A stretch of 64,000 nt of DNA from Lachnospiraceae bacterium. GTDB taxonomy: Bacteria; Bacillota; Clostridia; Lachnospirales; Lachnospiraceae. Shown here in pieces: positions 19,356 through 27,122 of this stretch. Where the stretch lies: NCBI GenBank assembly GCA_021770345.1, contig JAETRD010000003.1, positions 107,635 through 171,634 on the forward strand, in the 5' to 3' direction. The translations under genes were made by a program, and so were the position numbers. Within the stretch, counting starts at the first letter, position 1, and each line of letters opens with the position of its first letter. The notes below the pieces were generated by a model, which was not told where the DNA came from, searched no databases, and saw only the letters and a list, made by a program, of their open reading frames with translations.

Positions 19356-20757
19356 TCTGCTTCTCCTCATAATCCAGCGTGATATTCATCTTTGCACAGC
19401 ACCGTGTGATTTCCTCCACCAGCTCCTGATCGGTCAGAACCGTAACGCGGCCTTCGTCGTACTGCCTGTCAACCCATTCTTTGATGCAGATGACAAGCGC
19501 GGTATTCTTATCCACCCAGCGCTCCTTCGGCAGACGATAGTAGCTGTTGATCCAGTGCGCAATCCCGGCCAGCCCCGACGTGTTTGACACCGAAACCAGA
19601 GGCGGACGGTTTAAAAACTTTTCCGTGTCGAAAATATTGTAGATCTCTTCATTTTTGAGCAGTCCATCCGCGTGGATGCCCGCTCTTGTCACATTGAAGT
19701 TGCTCCCGACAAACGGGGTCCGGGACGGCTGCACATAGCCGAGCTCCCGCTCAAAATACTCCGCAAGCTCCGTGATCACCGCGGTGTCCATCCCGTCTAA
19801 CGTTCCCTTCAGCTGCGCGTACTCGAAAACCATCGCCTCAAGCGGCGTGTTGCCCGTGCGCTCGCCGATTCCGAACAGCGAGCAGTTGACGCCGCTCGCA
19901 CCGTAGAGCCAAGCCGTCGTGGAATTGTTGACCGCTTTGTAAAAATCGTTGTGTCCATGCCATTCAATCAGTTCCGACGGCACGCCCGCATGAGTCGTCA
20001 GACCGTAGATAATACCCGGAACACTCCTCGGAATCACGGCGCCGGGGAAATTGACGCCGTACCCCATCGTATCGCAGGCGCGGATTTTAATCGGGATCCG
20101 GTATTCCTCCATCAGCTTCATCAGCTCTAAGCAGAACGGTATCACAAACCCGTAGATATCAGAGCGTGTGATATCCTCCAGATGGCATCTGGGACTGATT
20201 CCCGTCTCAAGGCATTCCCTTATCACGCTCAGATACAGATTCATCACCTCGCGCCTTGTCATCTTCATCTTATAAAAAATATGATAGTCGGAGCAGCTCA
20301 CCAGAATCCCGGTCTCCCGCAGCCCGATCTCCTTCACCAGCTGAAAATCCTGCTTGCTTGCACGAATCCAGCTCGTCACCTCCGGGAACTGATAGCCGAG
20401 CTCCATACACTTATAGACGGCATCGCGGTCCTTTTTGCTGTACAGGAAAAACTCGCTCTGCCGGATCAGTCCCTTCGGTCCGCCCAGCCGGTGCAGATAC
20501 TCATAGATCTTCACAATCTGTTCCGTGGTGTAGGGCGCTCTCGACTGCTGGCCATCCCGGAACGTGGTGTCCGTAATCCAGATTTCTTCGGGCATATTGT
20601 GCGGCACAATACGGTCGTTAAACGCGATCTTCGGTATCTCACTGTACGGAAAAAGATTGTGAAATACATTCGGCTCCTCCACGTCCGCCAGCTGATAAAA
20701 ATGCTCTTCCAATTGAAGCAGATTTGTTTTTTTGTTTCTGATCACTTCCCTGTCCAT
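19348..20757 (-). CDS. Re-citrate synthase-like enzyme (HMGL/homocitrate synthase family)
   Basis: HMGL-like acyl transferase of about 469 residues. It carries the family start WITDTTFRDGQQSRAPYT, a metal-site motif EWHGHNDFYKAV and the block CSLFGIGERTGNTPLEAMVFEYAQL. It lacks the C-terminal LeuA regulatory domain. The sequence (for instance SEFFLYSKKDRDAVYKCMELG) is the form I know from Re-type citrate synthases of clostridia and sulfate reducers, which condense oxaloacetate with acetyl-CoA. The neighbours, a GntR regulator and icd, fit citrate formation better than leucine or lysine synthesis. The start could also be GTG at 20763, five bases after GGGAGG. Automatic tools often label it 2-isopropylmalate or homocitrate synthase. 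Confidence 0.82.
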   Translation of the reverse strand: MDREVIRNKKTNLLQLEEHFYQLADVEEPNVFHNLFPYSEIPKIAFNDRIVPHNMPEEIWITDTTFRDGQQSRAPYTTEQIVKIYEYLHRLGGPKGLIRQSEFFLYSKKDRDAVYKCMELGYQFPEVTSWIRASKQDFQLVKEIGLRETGILVSCSDYHIFYKMKMTRREVMNLYLSVIRECLETGISPRCHLEDITRSDIYGFVIPFCLELMKLMEEYRIPIKIRACDTMGYGVNFPGAVIPRSVPGIIYGLTTHAGVPSELIEWHGHNDFYKAVNNSTTAWLYGASGVNCSLFGIGERTGNTPLEAMVFEYAQLKGTLDGMDTAVITELAEYFERELGYVQPSRTPFVGSNFNVTRAGIHADGLLKNEEIYNIFDTEKFLNRPPLVSVSNTSGLAGIAHWINSYYRLPKERWVDKNTALVICIKEWVDRQYDEGRVTVLTDQELVEEITRCCAKMNITLDYEEKQNG

Positions 20758-20843
20758 CCTCACTGCAGCCTCCCTCTTCTCTGTCCGGTGCGCGCCGGCA
20801 CATCCGATTTCATATTCCTTCATTATTTTCTGATAAATTTTCG

Positions 20844-20879
20844 TGTATAATTGTATACAATTATACATCTGCTTGTCAA
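20844..20879 (-). promoter_or_regulatory. Promoter and 24-bp palindromic operator of the citrate operon
   Basis: A perfect 24-bp palindrome (half site TGTATAATTGTA) occupies 20844-20867. A -35 TTGACA lies at 20874-20879 on the minus strand. A -10 TATACA 16 bases on falls inside the palindrome, so a bound protein would block the promoter. The core ATTGTATACAAT fits GntR/FadR-type operators, and a GntR gene is in the operon. Confidence 0.75.
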
Positions 20880-20892
20880 TGAATAAAATATT

Positions 20893-20925
20893 ATGGCCGA
20901 TATAACTATATGTTATATCGGCCAT
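20893..20925 (-). terminator. Long hairpin downstream of the pseudo-receiver gene
   Basis: A perfect 14-bp inverted repeat (ATGGCCGATATAAC) has a 5-base loop and is followed on the minus strand by AATATTTTATTC. It probably terminates transcription from 20986-22038 just before the citrate operon promoter. Confidence 0.65.
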
Positions 20926-20927
20926 TG

Positions 20928-20970
20928 TTGAACCTAAGGACTTTTCGCGAAGCGTACATCCCGTTGTTTT
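20928..20970. repeat. Hairpin repeat family, copy 2
   Basis: On the minus strand it reads AAAACAACGGGATGTACGCT then TCGCGAAAAGTCCTTAGG. It is the inverted, slightly diverged form of the copies at 14621 and 38231. It lies between the pseudo-receiver stop codon and its hairpin terminator. Confidence 0.6.
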
Positions 20971-20985
20971 ATTCCCTGTTTGATT

Positions 20986-22038
20986 TTATGACAAACGCTT
21001 TTTCGGTATCGCAATATTGCTGATCGTGTCGTCCCCCTTTTCGCGCTGCACCGACTGGTAACCGAAAGCATCAATCGCCTGTCCGGTCGCCGCACATAAA
21101 CGCTTCCGGACCGCCTCGCTGCGCTCCCGGTACAAAACCGGTTTATCCGCTTTTGTCCAGTCCCGAAAGAATGTACAGCGCAGCCGCAGAATATAGGCTT
21201 TCTCCGCCTCCTCGATGCGAACCTTCATGTCATAACGCTTGAGCACGGCCTTGCAGCAGCCGATGCACAGCGTCAGAATATATGATATCTCCCCCAGCTG
21301 TTCCGGACTCATCGGCTCCTTACAGTTATTTTTTATCTGAAACGCCTGGCCGTTCATCGGATCATCCCCATACCCGACCAGCAACTGCTCGGCTTTTTCG
21401 TAATCGATATACGCCTCTTCCAGATTTGTCTTTACATATTGTCTCACAATCCACGCATACCAGTCGCGGAGCCTTCCGGCCTCCTCGCCGCTCATCACAG
21501 TCAGATTCATGTTAAACCCAAGCAGATCGATAAAGACTTTCTCAATGCGGCCGTAATTTTGTGCAGCCGTATTCCACTCCTGCTTTGTCTTGCGGTACTC
21601 CTCCCGAATCGCCTTCACCTGCTTACGCATCCGCTCCGCCTTTGCGGCAGACTGCCCCTTGCGCGCGCGCTCCAAAAGCGCATCACCGATCGGCACCAGC
21701 AGGTCGTCCGCGAGCCGACACGGTTTTATAATGATTTTGAACACCTTACACTCGTTGATGAAGTCCACGGTCTCACTGATTTTGCGCCCGTCGGCCATCA
21801 CAATCCGAATCGTCTCCGGAGAAATCATCTCCACGAGCGAAAATAATTCCGCTCCCGTCATCACGGACATCTCCATCGCTCCGATAAACACATCCGGTTT
21901 ATGATGCTCAAGCACGTCAATCGCCGCTTCCGCCGAAGAAACCAGCTCATATTCAAAATTTTTTTCCACACCGTCTAAAATCGCCCGAATGCTGGCCGCA
22001 TGAATCTCATCCGGCTCCGCTATCACCACAAAGCTCAT
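20986..22038 (-). CDS. Degenerate response-regulator protein (no phosphoacceptor Asp)
   Basis: Protein of 350 residues. Residues ~1-120 have the receiver pattern: VVIAEPDE for the acidic pocket, PDVFIGAMEMSVMTGAEL for strand 3, and IIIKP with the conserved Lys105. At position 54, where receivers carry the phosphorylated Asp, there is Ala (PDVFIGA instead of PDLVLLD). The Ser/Thr after strand 4 is also lost (IRIVMADGR). The rest (~125-340) is helical and charged with a Cys pair (LCIGCCKAVLKR); I do not recognise the domain. It is likely a phosphorylation-independent switch or scaffold. It is a single gene behind a terminator, upstream of the citrate operon and divergent from the cysteine-rich protein gene. 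Confidence 0.75.
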   Translation of the reverse strand: MSFVVIAEPDEIHAASIRAILDGVEKNFEYELVSSAEAAIDVLEHHKPDVFIGAMEMSVMTGAELFSLVEMISPETIRIVMADGRKISETVDFINECKVFKIIIKPCRLADDLLVPIGDALLERARKGQSAAKAERMRKQVKAIREEYRKTKQEWNTAAQNYGRIEKVFIDLLGFNMNLTVMSGEEAGRLRDWYAWIVRQYVKTNLEEAYIDYEKAEQLLVGYGDDPMNGQAFQIKNNCKEPMSPEQLGEISYILTLCIGCCKAVLKRYDMKVRIEEAEKAYILRLRCTFFRDWTKADKPVLYRERSEAVRKRLCAATGQAIDAFGYQSVQREKGDDTISNIAIPKKRLS

Positions 22039-22191
22039 ATGTATCCTCCGTCCTTACCAGGGTATCGGTTCTGTTTTTTCTATTATCATACCAAATTCCG
22101 AAATACACAACAATTTTTTTCTCAAAATATTGTAACACTTATTTCCTCCCCACATAAGATACAGTGTAAGAAAAATATGGAGGATTTCATA

Positions 22192-22425
22192 ATGAGTGAT
22201 TTAGCTGCAACAAACTGTGGTGGTGGATGTGGATGTAACGAGGGAGGATGCAGTTCTATTATCTGGATTCTCTTGCTGTTATCCTGCTGCAACGGCAACG
22301 GTGGTTTCTTCGGCGGCAACAACAACGGATGCGGATGCGGCAACGACTGCCTGTGGATCATCATTCTTCTTTTCTGCTGCGGCGGATGCGGCAATAACAA
22401 CAGTCTCTTCGGCGGCTGCTGCTAA
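22192..22425 (+). CDS. Cysteine-rich small protein (chorion-class HCB-like)
   Basis: A 77-residue protein with 14 Cys, many Gly and Asn, and two hydrophobic patches (SSIIWILLLLSCC and CLWIIILLFCC). It reads as an internal duplication: each half is Gly/Cys-rich, then hydrophobic, then CC, then a Gly/Asn-rich stretch ending FGG. Similar Lachnospiraceae proteins are often auto-annotated as chorion class high-cysteine protein, a name without functional meaning. GGAGG lies eight bases before the ATG and a strong terminator follows, so it is a monocistronic and probably well-expressed gene. Possible roles are a spore or envelope structural protein or a metal-binding peptide. No signal peptide with a cleavage site is evident. 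Confidence 0.8.
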   Translation: MSDLAATNCGGGCGCNEGGCSSIIWILLLLSCCNGNGGFFGGNNNGCGCGNDCLWIIILLFCCGGCGNNNSLFGGCC

Positions 22426-22436
22426 TCTATGCATCA

Positions 22437-22463
22437 AAAAAGAGCGGCTCTGCCGCTCTTTTT
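22437..22463 (+). terminator. Terminator of the cysteine-rich protein gene
   Basis: AAAAAGAGCGGC and its complement form a perfect 12-bp stem with loop TCT, ending in a T run. It also works in reverse and could end transcription of the 48-residue gene coming from the other side. Confidence 0.9.
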
Positions 22464-22500
22464 GTATTTGAAGCACTTATCAGTGCTGCTATTCGCGCTG

Positions 22501-22647
22501 CTATCTGCGCGGTTTTTTCTCCTCCGCCTCGGATTTTCCGTGCTTTCCATAGAGTTTCTCTAACGTGTGGCACTCTTTGGGAACCCTGCGCGTGCGCAGA
22601 CATTCCTCATCTATCTCATAGACACTGTTATCTTCAATAATCAGCAT
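22501..22647 (-). CDS. Small hypothetical protein, 48 residues
   Basis: Short reading frame on the minus strand: it begins MLIIEDNSVYEIDEECLRTR, continues with RVPKECHTLEKLYGKH and ends in a charged tail. Support comes from an ideal ribosome site (AGGAGG, seven bases before the ATG), a codon pattern like its neighbours, and convergent placement in front of a terminator. The N-terminal MLIIEDNSVYEID reads like a beta hairpin, followed by a helix. It has two Cys but no recognised motif. I do not recognise the family. It lies between the cysteine-rich protein and a pair of small helical proteins and may belong with them. Confidence 0.65.
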   Translation of the reverse strand: MLIIEDNSVYEIDEECLRTRRVPKECHTLEKLYGKHGKSEAEEKKPRR

Positions 22648-22732
22648 AAAAAGACCTCCTCCCCCTTATCTTATGCACTCCCGCTCATAAAGTGCCGCAC
22701 TGCATCATAAACTGAAAGAAAAAAGGTAATTT

Positions 22733-23059
22733 ATGGACAGCACATCAAGTACACCCTTTGACAATATGACGCAGACAAGAGAATTACAAATGTTAAAAAC
22801 CATGCTCCCTTACATGAAAGAGTCACAAAAAAAACAATTCGCAATATTAATAAAGTATATGGAACTTCAAAACACCATTCAGCTGTTCTCGCAGAACACC
22901 GCGGCACTCTCCATGTGTTCCGTGGAGGAGGATCACAACAACGTGCTCTGTATGTTAGAGGATCTGCGGGGGTTCTGTACGGAAAAAGAACAGGAAACGT
23001 TAGATATGCTCGCTAATATGTTCTCAATGTTAGAGACCTATGAGACTCTTTTCAGCTGA
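22733..23059 (+). CDS. Conserved small helical protein, 108 residues
   Basis: No family recognised. The protein is predicted to be all-helical and soluble: TRELQMLKTMLPYMKESQKKQFAILIKYMELQNTIQLF, a short acidic linker, then VLCMLEDLRGFCTEKEQETLDMLANMFSMLETYETLF. It is rich in Met and Leu. Its central part (MLPYMKESQKKQFAILIKYMEL) resembles the next protein (MMPFLMATANTAKQNNIQF followed by a helix), so the two are probably diverged relatives. Only 29 bases separate them and they likely form one operon, ending at the hairpin at 23390. The ribosome site is weak (GAAAGAAAAAAGG). Confidence 0.7.
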   Translation: MDSTSSTPFDNMTQTRELQMLKTMLPYMKESQKKQFAILIKYMELQNTIQLFSQNTAALSMCSVEEDHNNVLCMLEDLRGFCTEKEQETLDMLANMFSMLETYETLFS

Positions 23060-23088
23060 ATGATCAACCGGATCAGGAAGGGATTGTC

Positions 23089-23376
23089 ATGGAAAATAAT
23101 TTCTGGGGTAATAACCCGCTTTTACAGGGCATGTCGCCCGAAAAACTGCAGTTTCTCGCAAATTTTGCAAGCAGCTCCAAACCGACCGACATCAAGGATA
23201 TGATGCCGTTTCTGATGGCTACGGCCAATACTGCCAAACAGAACAATATTCAGTTCAACGATATGGAAACGGATCTTCTTGTGAACATTTTAAAACAGAA
23301 CATGTCGCCCGAAGAAGCCGCAAAGGCCGACAAACTTGTCGCTCTGATGAAGAGCCGCAGAACGCCCTCTCATTGA
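23089..23376 (+). CDS. Conserved small helical protein, 95 residues
   Basis: No family recognised. The N-terminus MENNFWGNNPLLQGMSPEKLQFLANFASS is Asn/Gly-rich. A helical region follows (DIKDMMPFLMATANTAKQNNIQFNDMETDLLVNILKQNMSPEEAAKADKLVALMKSR). MSPEKLQFL and MSPEEAAKA appear to be two versions of one motif at either end. The ribosome site is GGAAGGG. It is the second gene of an apparent two-gene operon with the 108-residue protein. Its location in a cluster of small, possibly sporulation-related genes suggests a structural or regulatory accessory, but that is inference only. Confidence 0.7.
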   Translation: MENNFWGNNPLLQGMSPEKLQFLANFASSSKPTDIKDMMPFLMATANTAKQNNIQFNDMETDLLVNILKQNMSPEEAAKADKLVALMKSRRTPSH

Positions 23377-23389
23377 TGCCGCTTCATGG

Positions 23390-23433
23390 ACATTTACAGT
23401 AAACGCGGTTATTTCTGTGCTTACTGTAAATGT
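23390..23433. terminator. Hairpin between convergent genes
   Basis: A 13-bp perfect inverted repeat (ACATTTACAGTAA) with an 18-base loop lies between the plus-strand small-protein operon and the convergent secreted-protein gene. It probably terminates both. No long T run follows, so efficiency is uncertain. Confidence 0.6.
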
Positions 23434-23444
23434 TCGGCGGCATT

Positions 23445-24785
23445 TTACCATATGGATGCCGTAGTCACTTCCAGCATCTTATCGAGCGGTGAGGTACTCC
23501 TGCCGTTTCCGTCCGTTCCCTCAAAGTATTTCCTGCTTGCCGATTCAAAGATCACATAGACATTATTGTCCGCAATCGCAATCTCCTCCGCACAGGGCGG
23601 CATCTCCACCTTTACCGAAGGGCTGTTCGGTTTGTTTTTCAGGGCGAGCAGAGAGTCATATACTTTCAGATAGGACGAGTTCTCCCTCCCGTAGGAAGTA
23701 CTCAGGTAAACGGCTCCCTTCTCGTCAAAAGCAATCCCCTGTACCTTGCTCGGAATTTCATAGCGGCTCAGTGCCTGCAGCGTATCGCCTGTGGCATTGT
23801 AGCTGTATGAGATCATCTCGGAATTAAACAGCTTTGTGTGCGTTGCCACCCAGATTCTGTCCCCGTAACAGGTGATGCAGGACGGCGTATTTTTCAGCGT
23901 ATATTCGTCCGACACAATCGATGCGTCGACACAGTAACCCGGCGACTGCGCCGCAAGCCGTTTGATATACCCGTAGGGAATCCGCTCCAGCGTCCCGGGC
24001 CTTGAGTGACAGATCCAGATATTGCTGCCGTCAAATGCGATACCGCCCAAATGACTGTCCTCCCGCATCGCCAGCGTAAACAGATAGTCGCCGCTCACGC
24101 GGTCAAACACCAGCAGCGAGCCCTTTTTTTTGCTGCTCTCGGCGTAGGATGTCATCAAAATCAGCTCCGGGGTAAAGCATAAACCCTGCAGACACTGCTC
24201 CTCGCTGCTGATAATATTCTCGAGATAATCCTGCTCTCTCGTGGACGGCATCCCGGGAATCACCACATCCTCCCTGAAATTGTAATTGCAGTCCCGCAGC
24301 TGTTTTCGTTTGTCGGAGACCGTTCCGGAGGCCGTGTAGGAATACATTTCGACATTGTAGTGATTATCAATCTCCGCAGTCCACTTCGCATAGAGCGTGA
24401 TGCACGCCTGTTCATCCCCAACGAAATTCGTATGAGCGCCATACTTTGTATGGCGTGTGATACGCGTAATTTTCTCCGTGTATGCGCAGTCGGTGTACCA
24501 TCCCGCAAAGTTATAGCCCGCCCGCTGCGGCACCGCAGGTACAAACGGCAGATCCGCTTTCCCGAGGCTGTCCGGATTACACGGGCTGTTCTCCCCGCCG
24601 TTCAGCTCGTAGCGGAGCGAAACACGCTCGCTTCCCCTCAGCTCGGACAGACATGCGGTTCCCCCTTCCGGCTCCGCTGCATTAGCCCCGGCCGCCTGCA
24701 TGGAACCGGCGTGCATCATCCCCGGATCCGTAAAAAGGAGGATTCCCACATATAAAATTACAAAAAATTTTCGGTGTAATTTCAT
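23445..24785 (-). CDS. Secreted protein with InlB B-repeat and propeller-like region
   Basis: Exported protein of 446 residues. The signal peptide is MKLHRKFFVILYVGILLFTDPGMMHAGS, with cleavage likely around residues 26-40. Residues ~60-140 form a Listeria-Bacteroides (InlB/Flg_new) repeat: VSLRYELNGG, then RAGYNFAGWYTDCAYTEKIT, then ITLYAKWTAE. The rest (~170-440) looks like a beta-propeller or lyase-type fold with recurring blades such as LGGIAFDGSNIWICHSRPG, ITCYGDRIWVATHT, VQGIAFDEKGAVYLSTS and IAIADNNVYVIFES. No sortase or membrane anchor is visible. The start is ATG 24785, eight bases after AAAGGAGG. The role is unknown; the repeat usually serves in adhesion or surface display. Confidence 0.8.
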   Translation of the reverse strand: MKLHRKFFVILYVGILLFTDPGMMHAGSMQAAGANAAEPEGGTACLSELRGSERVSLRYELNGGENSPCNPDSLGKADLPFVPAVPQRAGYNFAGWYTDCAYTEKITRITRHTKYGAHTNFVGDEQACITLYAKWTAEIDNHYNVEMYSYTASGTVSDKRKQLRDCNYNFREDVVIPGMPSTREQDYLENIISSEEQCLQGLCFTPELILMTSYAESSKKKGSLLVFDRVSGDYLFTLAMREDSHLGGIAFDGSNIWICHSRPGTLERIPYGYIKRLAAQSPGYCVDASIVSDEYTLKNTPSCITCYGDRIWVATHTKLFNSEMISYSYNATGDTLQALSRYEIPSKVQGIAFDEKGAVYLSTSYGRENSSYLKVYDSLLALKNKPNSPSVKVEMPPCAEEIAIADNNVYVIFESASRKYFEGTDGNGRSTSPLDKMLEVTTASIW

Positions 24786-24836
24786 CCTGGAATCCTCCTT
24801 TCGCGTTATCAATATTCTGTCTTTGATTTTTCCTTT

Positions 24837-26927
24837 TTATTCTTCTGTATTTTCAAGCTTGGATGCTCTCGCAGCGATCTCCTTTTCCTGAATATCCGAG
24901 GGTGCCTGCTCATATCTTGCAAATTCAAAGGAGAATGTTCCGTTTCCTCCCGTCATCGAACGCAGGTCCGTATTATATCCGTACAGCTCCATATACGGAA
25001 TGTCTGCCACAATTTCCTGATATCCGTGCTCTGCCGGGTTCATGCCGAGCACGCGGCCGCGGCGCTTATTCAGATCACCCATGATATCTCCGGTGTATTT
25101 GTCCGGTACAAGCACCTTTAACGATGCGATCGGCTCGAGCAAAACGGGGGACGCATCCATAAAGCCTTTCTTGAATGCCTGTATCGCCGCCACTTTAAAC
25201 GCCAGCTCCGAGGAATCCACCGGATGGTAGGAACCGTCGTAGAGCACCGCCTTCACGCCGACAACCGGGTATGCCGCCATCGGCCCCTTTAACACGGCTT
25301 CCTGGATTCCCTTTTCAACCGCCGGGAAATAGTTCTTCGGAACAGCTCCGCCCACCACGCACTGATCAAACACATACGCAGTTTCCAGATCGCCGGACGG
25401 CTCAAAGGTCATCTTGACATGTCCGTACTGTCCGTGTCCACCGGACTGCTTTTTATATTTGTACTCCACGTCCGCTTTCTTGCGGATGGTCTCCCGGAAT
25501 GCCACCTTCGGCCTGCTCAGTTCAATCTCAACCTTGTAGCGCTCCGCAAGCTTGCTGACAACCACATCCAGATGCTGATCTCCCATACCGTAGAGGAGTG
25601 TCTGTCCGTTTTCGCTGTCATTGACCATCTTAAGCGTCAGATCCTCCGCCATCAGCTTCTGAAGCGCCTGAGAAATCTTATCCTCGTCTCCCTTATTCTT
25701 TGCCTTATACCGCTTGTATGTATAGGGTGTGGAGATTGAGGTCCGAATATACAGGATCGGATTCGCTTTTGTGGAGAGCGAGTCGGTCGTCGCCGCCTGG
25801 GAAAGCTTCGCCAAAGCACCGATATCTCCGGCATGCAGCTCCTTTACCTCCTCGGTTTTATTTCCACGAATTACATATAATTTACCGATTTTTTCCTCGA
25901 CGTCCCTGTGATGGTTAAACAGCACGTCATCCGTCTTAAGGACACCGGAATTCACCTTGATCAGGGAATATTTTCCGATAAACGGATCCGCGATTGTCTT
26001 CCAGATATACGCCGACTTCGGCTTTGCGAAATCATAATCCGCATTGAACACCTCATTTGTCTTCGCGCTGATACCGGTACAGGAACGTTTCTCCGGGCTC
26101 GGGAGATATTTTACAATGTCGACGAGCAGCGTGTATACGCCTCTGGCAAGAATATTCGACCCCATCAGCACCGGGACAATGCTTCCCTCGGATACATTGG
26201 CGCGCAGCGTCTGCCGGATCTCGTCCTCAGAGAACTCTTCACCGCCGAAGTAACGGTCCATAAACTCCTCGTTCGTCTCCGCGACAGCCTCCATCAGCGC
26301 CTCTCTGCAGATGTCGAGATTTTCCTGTGAGTAGTCCGGCACCTCGGTCTTTTCCACCTCGCCGCTGTCCGTCCAGCGCTTTGCCCGCTGCTGCAATACG
26401 TTGACATAGCCCACAAACTGTCCGTCCTCACGAATCGGAAGGTGGAACGGAGCAATTTTGTTTCCGTACATCACCTGCAGATCCGTCACCACCTGGCGGA
26501 AACTTGCCTCGTCGATATCCATATCCGTCACAAACACCATGCGGGGCAGTTTGTACCGCTCGCACAGCTCCCACGCCTTGCGCGTGCCGACCTCAATCCC
26601 TGCCTTGCCGGACACCACGATAATCGCCGCATCCGCCACGCTGGCCGCTTCCTCGGCCTCGCCGACAAAGTCAAAATATCCCGGTGTGTCAAGAATATTA
26701 ATCTTCGTATCCCCCCAGATAATCGGAACTACCGAAGTATTAATGGAAAATACGCGCTTCGTCTCCTCCTTATCGTAATCGCTGATTGTATTGCCGTCTT
26801 CTACCCGCCCCATGCGGTTGGTCATTCCCGCAAGATTCGCCATCGCCTCAACGAGACTTGTCTTACCTGCGCCCCCGTGTCCCAGTAAAACCACATTACG
26901 AATCTTGTCCGTTGTGTAAACATTCAT
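24837..26927 (-). CDS. Elongation factor G-like GTPase
   Basis: Translational GTPase of 696 residues with the EF-G domain order: G domain (VVLLGHGGAGKTSLVEAMA, DTPGYFDF), domain II, then domains III-V (FRETIRKKADVEYKYKKQSGGHGQYGHVKM). The canonical NKxD motif is altered: the region reads VFVTDMDIDE, with TDMD. In contrast to canonical EF-G, it stands outside the rpsL-rpsG-fusA-tuf cluster. It therefore looks like the second EF-G-type paralogue found in many Firmicutes, whose role is unclear. The ATG at 26927 has GGAGGG seven bases upstream; an ATG five codons earlier overlaps that site. Another EF-G is expected elsewhere in the genome. Confidence 0.9.
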   Translation of the reverse strand: MNVYTTDKIRNVVLLGHGGAGKTSLVEAMANLAGMTNRMGRVEDGNTISDYDKEETKRVFSINTSVVPIIWGDTKINILDTPGYFDFVGEAEEAASVADAAIIVVSGKAGIEVGTRKAWELCERYKLPRMVFVTDMDIDEASFRQVVTDLQVMYGNKIAPFHLPIREDGQFVGYVNVLQQRAKRWTDSGEVEKTEVPDYSQENLDICREALMEAVAETNEEFMDRYFGGEEFSEDEIRQTLRANVSEGSIVPVLMGSNILARGVYTLLVDIVKYLPSPEKRSCTGISAKTNEVFNADYDFAKPKSAYIWKTIADPFIGKYSLIKVNSGVLKTDDVLFNHHRDVEEKIGKLYVIRGNKTEEVKELHAGDIGALAKLSQAATTDSLSTKANPILYIRTSISTPYTYKRYKAKNKGDEDKISQALQKLMAEDLTLKMVNDSENGQTLLYGMGDQHLDVVVSKLAERYKVEIELSRPKVAFRETIRKKADVEYKYKKQSGGHGQYGHVKMTFEPSGDLETAYVFDQCVVGGAVPKNYFPAVEKGIQEAVLKGPMAAYPVVGVKAVLYDGSYHPVDSSELAFKVAAIQAFKKGFMDASPVLLEPIASLKVLVPDKYTGDIMGDLNKRRGRVLGMNPAEHGYQEIVADIPYMELYGYNTDLRSMTGGNGTFSFEFARYEQAPSDIQEKEIAARASKLENTEE

Positions 26928-27122
26928 AGTAAAGCCCTCCATGTTCTGTATAGTTTCGTGTATGGTTATATTTTACTAAATATGCGCTTTTATTACAACT
27001 TATTTATTCATTTCTACTAATATAAAATGATTATATCACCTATTTATATATATATTATGTATGCGGTCTGAACGTTTTATAGATTTTAATTGCGATCATT
27101 TACACAAAATTCACTTTTTATC

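Noticed and set aside
22279-22476. Ala/Val-rich minus-strand frame opposite the cysteine-rich protein
   Set aside because: It is the complement of the Gly/Asn/Cys repeat codons and has no ribosome site.
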